Shown: positions 32,389-43,336 of the stretch, piece after piece | Layout of the letters: each line of letters starts with the position of its first letter | Position numbering within the stretch: position 1 is the stretch's first letter | NCBI GenBank assembly: GCA_949825065.1 | Contig: OX463849.1 | Span: 1,240,001-1,304,000 of the forward strand | DNA: 64,000 nt | Reading direction: 5' to 3' | Origin: Odontocerum albicorne | Taxonomy: Eukaryota > Arthropoda > Insecta > Trichoptera > Odontoceridae | Program-made: the position numbers and the translations under genes | The notes under the pieces: generated by a model | Databases searched by the model: none | Told to the model about the DNA's origin: nothing | What the model saw: only the letters and a program-made list of their open reading frames with translations

Positions 32389-32869
32389 TGAAGGGGATCT
32401 TCATGAATAATATGGTTTAAGCGGTCCTCATCGAAGTCCACTGGTCGTTCGGAACGCTCCATGTCTCTCAGGTCGAAAGTACCGTCTTTGAAACGCAAAA
32501 ACTAACGACGAGCTGTCCTTCAATTCATAGCATCTTCCCCGTACACTTTGCAAATATCGCGAGCAGCTTTGACAGCTTTATTCCCTCGATTGAACGCGAA
32601 CAGAACGAGGTGTCGAAAATGCTCACTTTCATCTACTTGACATTCAATTTTGAAGGCTTGTAATCAAATAAAATAATATATGTAACGTAAAAGCAAACAC
32701 AATATCTTGTAGAGCAAAAAAATTTCTTTCGAATGACGTATAACTTTTACCATTTTGTTTTACTTTTGGTGCTCATTTTTAAATTTGGAAAAAAAGGACA
32801 AAACTTATGTTAACACCTAATACAATATATCGCTTACATTCATTTCCTGCTGGGGTAAGGATAGCGGAT

Positions 32870-33008
32870 AGAACACCAGACTTTCCTATCTCGACACACA
32901 AATTTCACCTCTTCCAGATTCTTCTCATAAAGCTTCTAAGATTTCTCTTACTTTTCCTTGTTTAAAAAAATCATTCACTTGATTCAACCATACTTTCTTT
33001 CACACGGC
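32870..33008 (-). pseudogene. LINE ORF2 tail, family A, reverse strand
   Basis: The complement of the family A end: CTATCTCGACACACAAATTT corresponds to the KVCRDR block, and the right part to the WLNQV-x-EIL block. Short and degraded. Confidence 0.55.
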
Positions 33009-33010
33009 TT

Positions 33011-34056
33011 TGAACAATTGAAATGCGGACCTGCAATCGATCTCGGAGTGGACTAGGGAGCATGGCTTACTCATAAATCATACGAAGTCTCAAGCGATCC
33101 TCATTGGCAGCCCTCAGCTTCTCGGTAAATTCAACACTGACTTACTCCCTCCAATATTACTTGATGGCTCTATCATACCATTACATAAAACTGTTCAAAA
33201 CCTAGGAGTGCTAATAGATAACACTCTCTCATGGCGAGATCAAATAAATGAGGTAAGCCGAAGGATTTTCTTTTGCCTTCATTCCCTTAAAGTGTTGCAA
33301 AGATTCCTACCTTCCCGATTCTGGACTATGCGGACGTCTGTTACTTGGATGTTACAGAGGAACAGCGTCTTCAAAATGTGTGTCTATGATTTATTTTCAA
33401 CCTATGAAAGTACGATCATATAACTTCATACCAGAAGGCATTGAAATGGTTGAATGCTAGAAATAGACGTCAAATTCACACACTATCTACTGTATACTAT
33501 TTTTAACTGTCCCACCACCCTCTCTTATCTCGCCGAAAATTTTCAGCGTCTTTCCAATCATGGATTAGCGCTACACTCAAACAGAGATTGTCTATTGACC
33601 TTTCCAGTTCACCGCTCCTCTTTTTTTAAGTCGTCCTTTACTGTCCATGCAGTGAGACTCTGGAATCAGTTACAAACCAATATAAGACTCGCTCCGTCCT
33701 TGGCGTGCTTTAAAAAGTGACTGAAAAAACTCTTAATTTCTAGTCAGTAAAATAACGTGTTTCATTCCTGAATTTTCTTTTCCTTTCCTCTCCACCATCC
33801 CTTCCTTTCCTTTTGATTGATGATATCTCACTTTATATGAAAAATAATGTTCGGGTCATTGTCCGTCTTTGTGGGGCTCGTGGGCATGTGCTCACGTATG
33901 TGTTTATGGATTTCGTGGGGACGGATAGTCATTTGAATGATTTATGCGACCACGTAACTTGCTTCATTTACTTTTGTCTGGTTGGTTGGAAGAGATTGCC
34001 GCCTGGCAACAAACCCGCCAGATTGTACTTGCAATAAAAGTGTTAAATAAATAAAT
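33011..34056 (+). mobile_element. Jockey-like LINE, 5'-truncated, with 3' tail
   Basis: Encodes, across frameshifts, NADLQSISEWTREHGLLINH, TKSQAILIGSPQLL, LGVLIDNTLSWRDQINEVSR, ILDYADVCYLDVTEEQRLQN, and finally VHAVRLWNQLQTNIRLAP. This order (L-x-W-x(6)-L-x-N-x-KS ... LGV-x-D-x-L-W ... DYADV-Y ... RLWN-L-x(3)-IR) is that of jockey-type RT C-termini. The 3' UTR ends AATAAAAGTG plus TAAATAAATAAAT. Its last 65 bp match the SINE family 1 tail. Confidence 0.85.
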
Positions 34057-34290
34057 AATGAATATTTTCATTGGTCTTCCTGTACCATGCTTTGCACTCA
34101 CATTTTTACTGTTTCTTAATCGTTTTGCTAGTAATTTTTCAATCATTCATTACACATGCCCAAACAATCTCAGTGTGTTCGTCTTCATCTTTGTCAACAC
34201 ATCAGCCTTAAGTTCACATTCATCATTAATCAGTTCATTCCATATTCTGTCATACATTGACACCACATGTTTTCTTCTAAATGCACGCAT
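34050..34290 (-). pseudogene. LINE ORF2 fragment, family A, reverse strand
   Basis: The minus strand reads SMYDRIWNELINDECELKAD, VLTKMKTNTLRLFGHV, then frameshifts to a GRP-MKIF block. It is the reverse counterpart of the family A block at 18.5 kb. The jockey-like LINE abuts it. Confidence 0.7.
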
Positions 34291-34994
34291 TTACTAGTTT
34301 TTTTGTGGTGACTATATCATATGAGTGACAATACTACAGAATTTAAAAAAAAAGCACTGTTTTTTTAAGTTATTTATCAATTTTGTGGAGTATTTTGACA
34401 GAAACACGAAATATTTTCTGGTTATAAAAATATATATTTTCTCATTAATACTTTTCCCTGTTCAATAAAACATAATTAACTAAAATTTATATTGGTGTTT
34501 CATCGTTAATAAAATTGGGTTTACCATAATTGGTCCTTATAATGGGAATCCTAATTCATACCCAAAATTAATTGAGTTTTATTTGACCAATATATACTCG
34601 TATAGCAGTTGTTTACGTCAGTTTAAATACCTCTGGGATCGTAAATGACCCTTTCTTACGAAATATAATCCAAATTCATAAATATGACGAAGGACTACAC
34701 ATCAATCAGCCAAAGTATTACTTAAAGTTTTATATTTAGCATGAAATGGAAACGAATATATATTTTATAGTGCCTGAGGGACTTCCAATAAAATATACTT
34801 AAATATATCGGGATATTTCCACCAAAACATGGTAACCAGTATTTGTACAATATGATAATATTGTGAGGTTTTACATACGTTAAAAACATTGTAAATAATT
34901 TATAAACCAAATCTGCACACTCTTGGTGTACTACTTGTAACTAGATAACAATTCTTACAGCTAATTATTTAGCCCATTTTTCTTTAACTGCATA
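34291..34994. other. Unassigned AT-rich spacer
   Basis: No gene. TACTCGTA at 34595. Confidence 0.4.
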
Positions 34995-35759
34995 ATGGAT
35001 AATATCATTGCAGAGGTTGCATCTCTCAAGTTGGGGTACAGTATTGGTAAGGAAGCGGTGGGAATTCTCTGTTATGCTGACGACGCTACACTCATAGCTG
35101 AAAATAAAAATGACTTACAGAGAATGCTCACAAAGTTCGATGAATCCTGCTCAAACTACAATATGATTATCTCCGTAGCAAAAACCAAGTGTATGACATT
35201 CTCCAAAGACCCACTAGAGTGCAGAATTTCAGTACGTGACGAGCCAATTGAACAAGCAACCCAGTTCAGATATCTTGGCAGTGAACTGCTCAGCTCTCAT
35301 GTCGTCCCCAGAGAAGTAAGGCCTCAGGTAGATAAAGCTGCAGTTGTGGTGGGCTGCCTGAGAGATGTCATATTGAGGAATAAAGATATGAGAACGGATA
35401 GCAAGGTACGCATTTATAAGACCTGTGTGCGACCTATCCTCACATATGGCATCGAAGCGAGGGCGGACACTGTCAGGACAAAAAGTATGCTAAGGACAAC
35501 GGAAATGAGAACTCTGCGCACTATTGCTGGGAAGACTTTGCGTGATCGTGTAAGGAACACCACAATCCGAGAGGTCTGTGAGGTCCAAGATGTGGTCAGA
35601 TGGGGACGACAGCGTCGACGATACTGGTACCAACATGTACAGAGAAAGAATTCCACAAGAATTCCGTACATGTGCCAGATGGACGGCGTCCGCCAGGGAG
35701 ACCCCCGAAACGATGGAGAGATAGCTGGAGCTCAGCATCACAGGACAATCCTGCAGTAA
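34995..35759 (+). pseudogene. LINE RT, family B copy 2 (254 codons open, 5'-truncated)
   Basis: The longest uninterrupted retrotransposon frame here. It carries the catalytic YADD at residues 27-30 (ILCYADDATLIAENKNDLQR), then MIISVAKTKCMTFSK, FRYLGSELLSSHVVPREVRP, YKTCVRPILTYGIEARADTV and GRQRRRYWYQHVQRK. It lacks the endonuclease and the N-terminal RT motifs, so it cannot be functional. The lack of frameshifts over 254 codons suggests a younger insertion than copies at 7.8 and 47.2 kb. Confidence 0.85.
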
Positions 35760-35774
35760 CAGACTCTTGAGAGT

Positions 35775-36010
35775 CTACAGAAAGTTGAGCGAATTTATTA
35801 ATTGATTCTCGACGTATTCTCTTGTATTTGTCTCTCACACGCAATGTGTCTTCTCCAATCAGGTCACAGCGTCCGGTATTAGGTCGTGTATGGTAGCTCC
35901 TGCACGCCTCCAGAGAATACATATAGTGGACAGCTGTGTATAATGTGGTCCACAGACCAAATTTCCCCACACTCATAGAAAGAGAACATATGCAGTGCAG
36001 TCCGCTTCGC
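35775..36010 (-). pseudogene. LINE ORF2 tail with DHII-x-SCP motif
   Basis: The minus strand reads YECGEIWSVDHIIHSCPLYV followed by FSGGVQELPYTT. C-x-E-x-V-DHI-x(3)-CP is a recognised zinc-knuckle-like ending of several insect LINE ORF2 proteins. It lies tail-to-tail with family B copy 2. Confidence 0.7.
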
Positions 36011-36407
36011 ATCTGATCCTATTTAGAGTGCACCACTCCTTCTGAGGTAAGGAAACCAAACCAACCCTTGGATTACCTATAAGACGCTGTTTTTTACGTC
36101 ACACTCCGTTCAACGAGACCGCCATTTATCGGTGATAAGCCTGTTATCCATTTGCTCCAGAGTTGTCTTAATTGGATGATAGGTAAGATGGAGTGGCGGT
36201 GATTATCTCATTTTAGTAATAATAATCAGTAGGTCGATTTGCAGCATCCTCGTCCATTCTTTAATGCGATTCTCTTCACGACTTAAATCAGAAGGTGGAA
36301 TGTTTGAAAGCACTTGAACCTAAGATAAGATAAAAAGGTGGAGAGTTTCTCGATTCATTGCAATGGAATGAAGGATGCAAAAAATCAACTCTCCTTTTTT
36401 CTCTTAG
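36011..36407. other. Unassigned spacer
   Basis: Nothing recognised. Confidence 0.35.
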
Positions 36408-36830
36408 GGTGAAACCTGACAACATTTGAACTTAAGCATTGCTCTCCAAGACTACACACACGGTGAAACATGACAACATTTGAATTTAAGCATTGCTCTC
36501 CAAGACTACACACGTAGTTAAACATGACAACATTTGAACTTAAGAATTGCTCTCCAAGAATACACACACGGTAAAACATGACAACATTTGAACTTAAGTA
36601 TTGCTCTCCAAGACTACACACATAATTAAACATGACAATATTTGAACTTAAGAATTGCTCTCCAAGAATTCACACACGGTAAAATATGACATTTGAACTT
36701 AAGTATTGCTCTCCAAGACTACACACATAATTAAATATGACAACATTTGAACTTAATCATTGCTCTCCAAGACTACACACGTAGTGAAACATGACAACAT
36801 TTGAATTTAAACATTACTCTCCAAACGAAC
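36408..36830. repeat. 54-bp minisatellite, ~8 copies
   Basis: Unit: AACATTTGAACTTAAGCATT, GCTCTCCAAGACTACACACA, CGGTGAAACATGAC. Two variants (CACGGT(G/A)AAACATG and CATAATTAAA(C/T)ATG) tend to alternate, hinting at a 108-bp higher-order period. Confidence 0.95.
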
Positions 36831-36964
36831 AAACGTATGTTATGTACGAGTATGTTTTGATTTTCTTGGGAAAAATAGTGTGGAGTTTTAATTCCTTCAG
36901 CAAATAAAATATAATTACGAATAAATGTCAATATATATTTATTGACTAAATACAAAGTTGTGAC

Positions 36965-37040
36965 CCCATGGCCTAGTTGGTAAAACGCATGACTTACAAA
37001 CTGGGGGCTCTCGTTTCGAATCCCGTTGATACCCAATAAA
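36965..37040 (+). mobile_element. SINE family 1 head
   Basis: CCCATGGCCTAGTTGGTAAA (A-box), GACTTACAAACTGGGGG, and GTTTCGAATCCCG (B-box). No LINE-like tail follows. Confidence 0.65.
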
Positions 37041-37204
37041 TTACTAAATATATTGGATTTAAAATATGAACAAGTTTCATGTTAACTTGACCAATTCAAT
37101 CAAATAATTTCCGATAGTAACATTTTAATTTCTTTAACTAGTGTTTTATAACTATCCTATTAAAATTTCAATAATATGCAACAGCAACAATATGATCTGA
37201 TGCT

Positions 37205-37370
37205 AAACGATTTTTAAAACAACCGCACAGTAGCACACTGGATTTCCGTGCGGCAGGTCATCAGTTCGAATCCCACGCTGTGCTACTCCCCTCGAATGAC
37301 ACAGGCATTTTCCCGCCTTGTATTCGGGGGTATAAAAATACCCATGCATTCGGTCATATCTATTTTTTTT
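37205..37370 (+). mobile_element. tRNA-like SINE, family 2
   Basis: CACAGTAGCACACTGGATTT, CAGTTCGAATCCCACG (B-box), CCCCTCGAATGACACAGG, and a GGTCATATCTATTTTTTTT end. Same order as 29535-29690 on the other strand. Confidence 0.75.
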
Positions 37371-37734
37371 AAGTGATATAATTTTTTATATCTAAAATGG
37401 AAATCTAAATTTCGTTTACAATGTTGTTTTTTCGCAATATCTCAAAGTTATGATGTATTCCGGATGTATGGAATTCCGATGGTTTAGTGAGTGAATGCAA
37501 AATATTTGTATTGCGTGTTTGGCGCTGTGTGTTGCCGCTACTGCGATAGAGATTAGAACCTCCGCACGAGTACGTCATGCAAAGGGGAGGCATGCCATGT
37601 CACCAGCAGGGAGGGATGGACTGGAGACTGGGGCGGGCAAAAGGACAGATTAATTGTGCAGCATCCATGCAAAGAATACTTCTTGAATAAATTATTTGTG
37701 TTTATGTTTCATAATATATTGCACTGTTACTATG

Positions 37735-40270
37735 ATAAAAAGTAACAGTTTCGTTAAAGCTACTTTGAAAAAGTAGCAGTGCTACTAAAGCTATTCATTC
37801 ACAAGTGACTGTTGTTAAGGGGGTATTCCACTCAAGAAATTTGAAAAAAAAACGTTTTTTTTATTTTTTTGCCTATTCTCAAAGTTGACCTTTAAGAATA
37901 AATTCTCAAAAAGATATTTAAAAATTCTCAATATTTACAAAGTTTTGGTATAAATGAGGCAGCAGTTACGCCGCATCGGAATTACTCGGACAATAATCTC
38001 AAAACTTTAAACGCGTTTTTCTCGAAACTACTTTTTTCGACCTGGTCGACATAAAATCTCAAGTGCTATCCAATAAATTACCTTCAAATTTGATGTTGAA
38101 CTTTGATAAATATTTTTCTATCGTTTCTACCTTGTAAAATTCAAAGTTTGAATTTTTAACATTTAAAAAAAAAATTAATTTGAAAAAAGGGTAAAAAATT
38201 GATTTTTCTTTCAGACAGCCGCCAATTTAAGTTTATTTCTTTGGTACCAACTATAAAAACATTTTTTTTTGTCAAGAAACTGTATATAATTTTTGTTTCA
38301 AATATATGAAAGGTTTCCAATCATGTCTACCAGCTCCCCCTCTTTTTTACGGCAAGATATAACAGCTGATAATATCTTGAATTTTTTTTCTACATTTTTT
38401 TTGTACATTCTCAAATCATCAATAAACAAACTGTAAAAAATGTACAGGAAAAATATTTTTTCTTTTTTCTTATTTAGTCTGAAAAAAACCACCCAAAATT
38501 CACGCCTCTAGAGTACAATACACCCTTACAGCTTTGAAAAAGTAGCAGTGTTGCAAAAGCTACTTGCAAAGTTACTCTGTTGTTAAAGCTTCTTTGAAAA
38601 AGTAGCAGTATTGCTAAAACTACTTTCACAAGTTAAATCTTCTTTGAAAAAGTAGCAGTGTTGCTAAAGCTACTTTAAAAAGAAACTATGTTGTTATAGC
38701 TTATTTGAAAAAAAGTAGTAGTGTTGCTAAAGCTACTTTTACAAGTGACTGTTGTTGAAGCTTCTTTGAAAAAGTAAGTGTTGCAAAAGCTACATGCAAA
38801 AGTTACTCTGTTGTTAAAGCTTCTTTGAAAATGTGATTCTGTTGTTTGTTTGATAACGTAGAAGAGTTGTTAAAGCTATTATGTTATACTTTGAAAAGTA
38901 GCTCTGCTGTTACGGTTTCTTGGAAAAAGTAGTAACGTTGTTAAAGCTATTATATTATACTTTGAAAAGTAGCTCTGCTGTTACAGTTTCTTAAAAAAGT
39001 AGTAACGTTGTTAAAGCTATTATATTATACTTTGAAAAGTAGCTCTGCTGTTACAGTTTCTTGGAAAAAGTAGTAACGTTGTTAAAGCTATTATATTATA
39101 CTTTGAAAAGTAGCTCTGCTGTTACAGTTTCTTGGAAAAGTAGTAACGTTGTTAAAGCTATTATATTATACTTTGAAAAGTAGCTCTGCTGTTACAGTTT
39201 CTTGGAAAAAGTAGTAACGTTGTTAAAGCTATTATATTATACTTTGAAAAGTAGCTCTGCTGTTACAGTTTCTTGGAAAAGTAGTAACGTTGTTAAAGCT
39301 ATTATATTATACTTTGAAAAGTAGCTCTGCTGTTACAGTTTCTTGGAAAAGTAGTAACGTTGTTAAAGCTATTATATTATACTTTGAAAAGTAGCTCTGC
39401 TGTTACAGTTTCTTGGAAAAAGTAGTAACGTTGTTAAAGCTATTATATTATACTTTGAAAAGTAGCTCTGCTGTTACAGTTTCTTGGAAAAGTAGTAACG
39501 TTGTTAAAGCTATTATATTATACTTTGAAAAGTAGCTCTGCTGTTACAGTTTCTTGGAAAAGTAGTAACGTTGTTAAAGCTATTATATTATACTTTGAAA
39601 AGTAGCTCTGCTGTTAGAATTTCTTGGAAAAAGTAGTAACGTTGTTAAAGCTATTATATTATACTTTGAAAAGTAGCTCTGCTGTTACAGTTTCTTAAAA
39701 AAGTAGTAACGTTGTTAAAGCTATTATATTATACTTTGAAAAGTAGCTCTGCTGTTACAGTTTCTTGGAAAAGTAGTAACGTTGTTAAAGCTATTATATT
39801 ATACTTTGAAAAGTAGCTCTGATGTTACAGTTTCTTGGAAAAAGTAGTAACGTTGTTAAAGCTATTATATTATACTTTGAAAAGTAGCTCTGCTGTTACA
39901 GTTTCTTAAAAAAGTAGTAACGTTGTTAAAGCTATTATATTAAACTTTGAAAAGTAGCTCTGCTGTTAGAATTTCTTGGAAAAAGTAGTAACGTTGTTAA
40001 AGCTATTATATTATACTTTGAAAAGTAGCTCTGCTGTTAGAATTTCTTGGAAAAAGTAGTAACGTTGTTAAAGCTATTATATTATACTTTGAAAAGTAGC
40101 TCTGCTGTTAAAGTTTCTAGGAAAAAGTAGTGGCGTTGTTAAAGCCACTTTTTAAAAGTGACTGTTATTAAAGCTTCTTTGCAAAATAAGTAACATTGTC
40201 AAAGCTATTAAGTTAAATTATACTTTGAAAACGTAGTTATGTTATCGAAACTTCATTGCAAAAGTAATAA
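37735..40270. repeat. 70/71-bp minisatellite with degenerate flanks
   Basis: Core (about 38925-40130) has ~17 near-identical units: AAAGCTATTATATTATACTT, TGAAAAGTAGCTCTGCTGTT, ACAGTTTCTTGGAAAAAGTA, GTAACGTTGTT. The left part (37735-38920) and right edge carry shorter, diverged units of the same theme (AAAGCT...GAAAAAGTAGCAGTGTTGCT). A MITE is inserted in the degenerate left part at 37818-38526. Confidence 0.96.
37818..38526. mobile_element. TA-flanked MITE copy 2 (AGGGGGT family), uninterrupted
   Basis: TA at 37816-37817 and 38527-38528. Ends AGGGGGTATTCCACTCAAGA and, inverted, AGGGTGTATTGTACTCTAGA. It is 709 bp, homologous to copy 1 without its mariner. Where copy 1 has the mariner, this copy reads TTGTACATTC (38401-38410). 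It lies inside the 70-bp minisatellite, so it is younger than the array's first expansion. Confidence 0.9.
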
Positions 40271-40983
40271 CGTTATTAAAGCTATTCAGCTAAATAAACA
40301 AATGATTGTTTTAAAAAAATAAATGGAGTTTAAATCAAATTAGAGGTCTGCCCAGATCTGTGTATTGTTTAACACGTTTAATATTCTCGTTTCCTTGACA
40401 TATTATTGCATACAGAATTAAATATTTCACAATGGTTGCTACTACTTCAGACATCATAGCCACACTGAATCCATGGCAGTTACCTCCCCCTCCCAGTCGA
40501 GCTAATATTTCCTGCACATTACTTTCATCTCATTAGAGCTCTTCAAGAGAGGCCAAAGCCCAGGGTTTGGTGATGCGGAGTCCATTTTAGAGGTTAACTT
40601 GCTGACCTTTTGCCTTGCTCTTCTTTCTTCCTACGATTAGATTAGAACTTCCAATTAATCGCCTAGCTTGATTAACCAGTTTTTTTTACATCCAAGAAAC
40701 CGATTAACCGGTCACTCAAAAAAAAATTAAGTGAAACACTGACTTTCTCTGTTTAAATTCATATTTCAGTTGTAAATTCATTTGTGTTATGAAAATAAGA
40801 ATACATGGCTTTTTGGCAGTTTCCGGATTTGAACACGCGACGTATAGCGTACCTACTCCTCTGTACTTTGTGTTATTTATTGATGATTTACAGTATCATT
40901 ATGAATTATAAATTGTGCTTAAAATGATGTTTATAAAACAAAAAAAAAAACAATTCTCTGATCATTAAAATAATTTTATTATA
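40271..40983. other. Unassigned spacer
   Basis: A weak tRNA-like B-box on the minus strand (GTGTTCAAATCC at about 40830) is the only hint of a feature. Confidence 0.35.
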
Positions 40984-41574
40984 TTAAGTGTTAACATAAG
41001 TTGTGTCCGTTTTTTTCCAAATTTAAAAATGGGCGCCAAAAGTAAAACAAAATGGTAAAGGTTATACGTCATTCGAAAGAAAATTTTCTGTTCTACAACA
41101 AATTGTTTGCTTTTACGTTACATATATTATTTTATTTGATTACAAGCCTTCAAAATGGAATGTCAAGTAGACGAAAGTGAGCATTTTCGACACCTCGTTC
41201 TGTTCGCGTTCAATCGAGGGAATAAAGCTGCCAAAGCTGCTCGCGATATTAGCGAAGTGTACGGTGAAGATGCTATGAATAAAAGGACAGTTCGTCGATG
41301 GTTTTTCCTTCAATAATGACGTCGAAATGCGGACATGATTGGACGAATTCCTCGAGTCAAGACCGGATAGTTTTTATCGCACAGGCATTGAAAAACTTGT
41401 AGAACGTTGGCAAGAAGTTGTAAATAATGAAGGAGAATACATTATTGACTAATTTATTATAAAATAATGAAGGAGAATACATTATTAACTAATTTGTTGT
41501 CATTTTTTTTTGTTGTGTCCTCTTGTTCTCTTCATTTGAAAAAAAAAACGGACACAACTTATGTTAACACCCAA
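40984..41574 (+). mobile_element. Internally deleted mariner, true 5' and 3' ends
   Basis: TA at 40982-40983 and 41575-41576; ends TTAAGTGTTAACATAAGTTG and, inverted, TTGGGTGTTAACATAAGTTG. It is the same family as 6752-7153 and 31412-32820, and the only copy here that keeps the real 3' end. A 38-bp segment with GAAGGAGAATACATTATT is duplicated near the stop. Confidence 0.9.
41156..41452 (+). pseudogene. Mariner transposase, termini only
   Basis: MECQVDESEHFRHLVLFAFN continues through the helix-turn-helix RDISEVYGEDAMNKRTVRRW, jumps over the whole catalytic domain, and ends IEKLVERWQEVVNNEGEYII-D-stop. It joins the first ~55 residues to the last ~30. Confidence 0.9.
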
Positions 41575-41954
41575 TACTTATGGTGGTAGAAAATGAATGA
41601 ATGAATACATTTTCAGCTATATTAGAATATCACAGAGCTTTTGAAAGAGTCTAGAAATGCTCCCCTACGTCAGCAAATAATTATAATATTTATTATAGAA
41701 TTTAAAAAAAAATAGGGTTCCGCAGAAAAAATTTGGTGATAATTCAGCTGTGTAGCAGGTGTGAAATTAAGGGGGTATGAATCTTCTGGCTGCCGGGCTT
41801 AATAAGCTTGCAATAAATCCCGGCTGGTAGGTTTCCTTTGGGGGTTTTAAAACGAGTGGCATTCGTAAATACACGAGTACTTTTACCTATTGCATTGGTT
41901 TATAATATCCTACACATTTATTTATTTAACACGTTTATTACAAATACAATCCTG
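41575..41954. other. Unassigned spacer
   Basis: 41740-41840 resembles a degraded SINE tail on the minus strand. Nothing firm. Confidence 0.35.
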
Positions 41955-42049
41955 CGGGTATAATATAAATATATATATAATATAAATATAAATATAAACA
42001 AAATATAAATATAAACATAAATAAAAATATATTAATATGAGTATAAATA

Positions 42050-43336
42050 TTAGGTCCTTACATATGAAATTGGCGTTTTGCCGTACTGGCAACTTTGATC
42101 TCAAATATCTTCTCTTTGGTTAGGAATTCCAAATTCAAATTTATACAGCTATTTACTCAAGTATTTGTGTTTCGAAAATTATAATTCATTTGTTTTTTCC
42201 TCAATTGTTTTTTTTCTTTGCGTCACTCAGTTTACAAAATGGAAAACTTGAAATATCGCGTTATTTACGAATACGAGTTCCACCGTGGCACCAGTGCTGC
42301 AGAAACGGCTCGAAGGATTAATGATGTGTATGGCGACGGTGCCGCAAAAGAAAACACAGTGCGTTTTTGGTTCCAACGTTTTCGTTCTGAAAATTTCGAC
42401 CTGCAGAAGAAGCCCCGTGGACGGCCGGAGACCAAAGTTGATAATGAAGAATTGAAGGCTATTGTGGTAGCGGATCCATCGCAAACCACGTCCAAGTAAG
42501 CTGCAGGCTGCGGTGTTAGTGATAAAACTGTTTTAATCCACTTGAAGCAAATTGGGAAGGTGAAAAAGCTTGAAAGGTGGGTACCTCACGAATTGAGTGA
42601 AGCAAATCAACAAACGCGCGTTGACTGCTGCGTTGCATTACTCAACCGGCACAATAATGAAGGGATTTTGAATCGAATCATTACCTGTGATGAAAAGTGG
42701 ATCCTGTATGATAATCGGAAGCGCTCATCGCAATGGCTGAACCCTGCCGAACCAGCCAAACCATGCCCCAAGCGAAAATTGACTCCAAAAAAGTTACTTG
42801 TGAGCGTTTGGTGGACTAGTGCTGGTGTCGTTCACTACAGGTTTCTTAAATCTGGCCAGACGATTACGGCAGATGTCTATTGTCAGCAACTGCAAACCAT
42901 GATGGAAAAGCTAGCTGCTAAACAACCGAGGCTGGTTAATCGCTCTAGGCCACTGCTGCTTCATGATAACGCTAGACCACACACTGCACAGCAGACGGCT
43001 ACCAAATTAGAAGAGCTTCAATTGGAATGTCTAAGACATCCACCGTACTCTCCGGACCTTGCCCCAACAGATTACTATTTTTTTCGAAATTTGGATAACT
43101 TCTTGCACGGGAAAAAATTCAACTCCGATGGGGCAGTCCAAACCGACTTCAAAGATTTTATTGATTCCCGTCCGAATGGTTTTTTTAGTAAAGGGATCGA
43201 TGAACTACCTATGAGATGGCAAAAGTGCATAGATAGCAATGGTACATACTTTGATTAAATAAATATATTATATTAAAAAAAAATCAACTTTATGTTCCTC
43301 CCAAACAAAACGCCAATTTCATATGTAAGGACCTAA
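42050..43336 (+). mobile_element. Full-length cecropia-type mariner
   Basis: TA at 42048-42049 and 43337-43338. TIR begins TTAGGTCCTTACATATGAAA and matches its inverted partner for about 30 bp. At 1287 bp it has the length of a complete mariner. It is inserted in the hexamer satellite. It is the least damaged transposon in the window. Confidence 0.95.
42239..43258 (+). pseudogene. Mariner transposase with one in-frame stop
   Basis: Transposase of 339 codons catalysing cut-and-paste transposition at TA. Starts MENLKYRVIYEYEFHRGTSA with an N-terminal helix-turn-helix (RINDVYGDGAAKENTVRFWF) and a GRPETK linker. The only lesion visible is TAA at codon 87 (42497-42499), in the linker/second DNA-binding part; the frame is otherwise open to 43258. 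Catalytic triad D151 (TCDEKW), D243 (HDNARPHT) and D278 (SPDLAPTDYY) is intact, with 34 residues between the last two. WVPHEL, the subunit-contact motif of mariners, is present. The similarity to the cecropia subfamily is from memory. Confidence 0.95.

Larger units (their letters stand above)
31412..32820 (+). mobile_element. Palindromic mariner derivative
   Basis: TA at 31410-31411 and 32821-32822; ends TTGGATGTTAACATAAGTTG and, inverted, TTAGGTGTTAACATAAGTTT. The right 430 bp (about 32388-32820) is the reverse complement of the element's own 5' end: TIR, 5' UTR, start codon and helix-turn-helix region. The real 3' end is absent. The left half carries an unrelated insertion (31572-32032) and an N-terminal deletion. 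Confidence 0.9.

Noticed and set aside
35596..36012. 138-codon minus-strand open frame as a gene
   Set aside because: It spans parts of two LINE tails; the meaningful peptide (CGEIWSVDHIIHSCP) is in a different frame.
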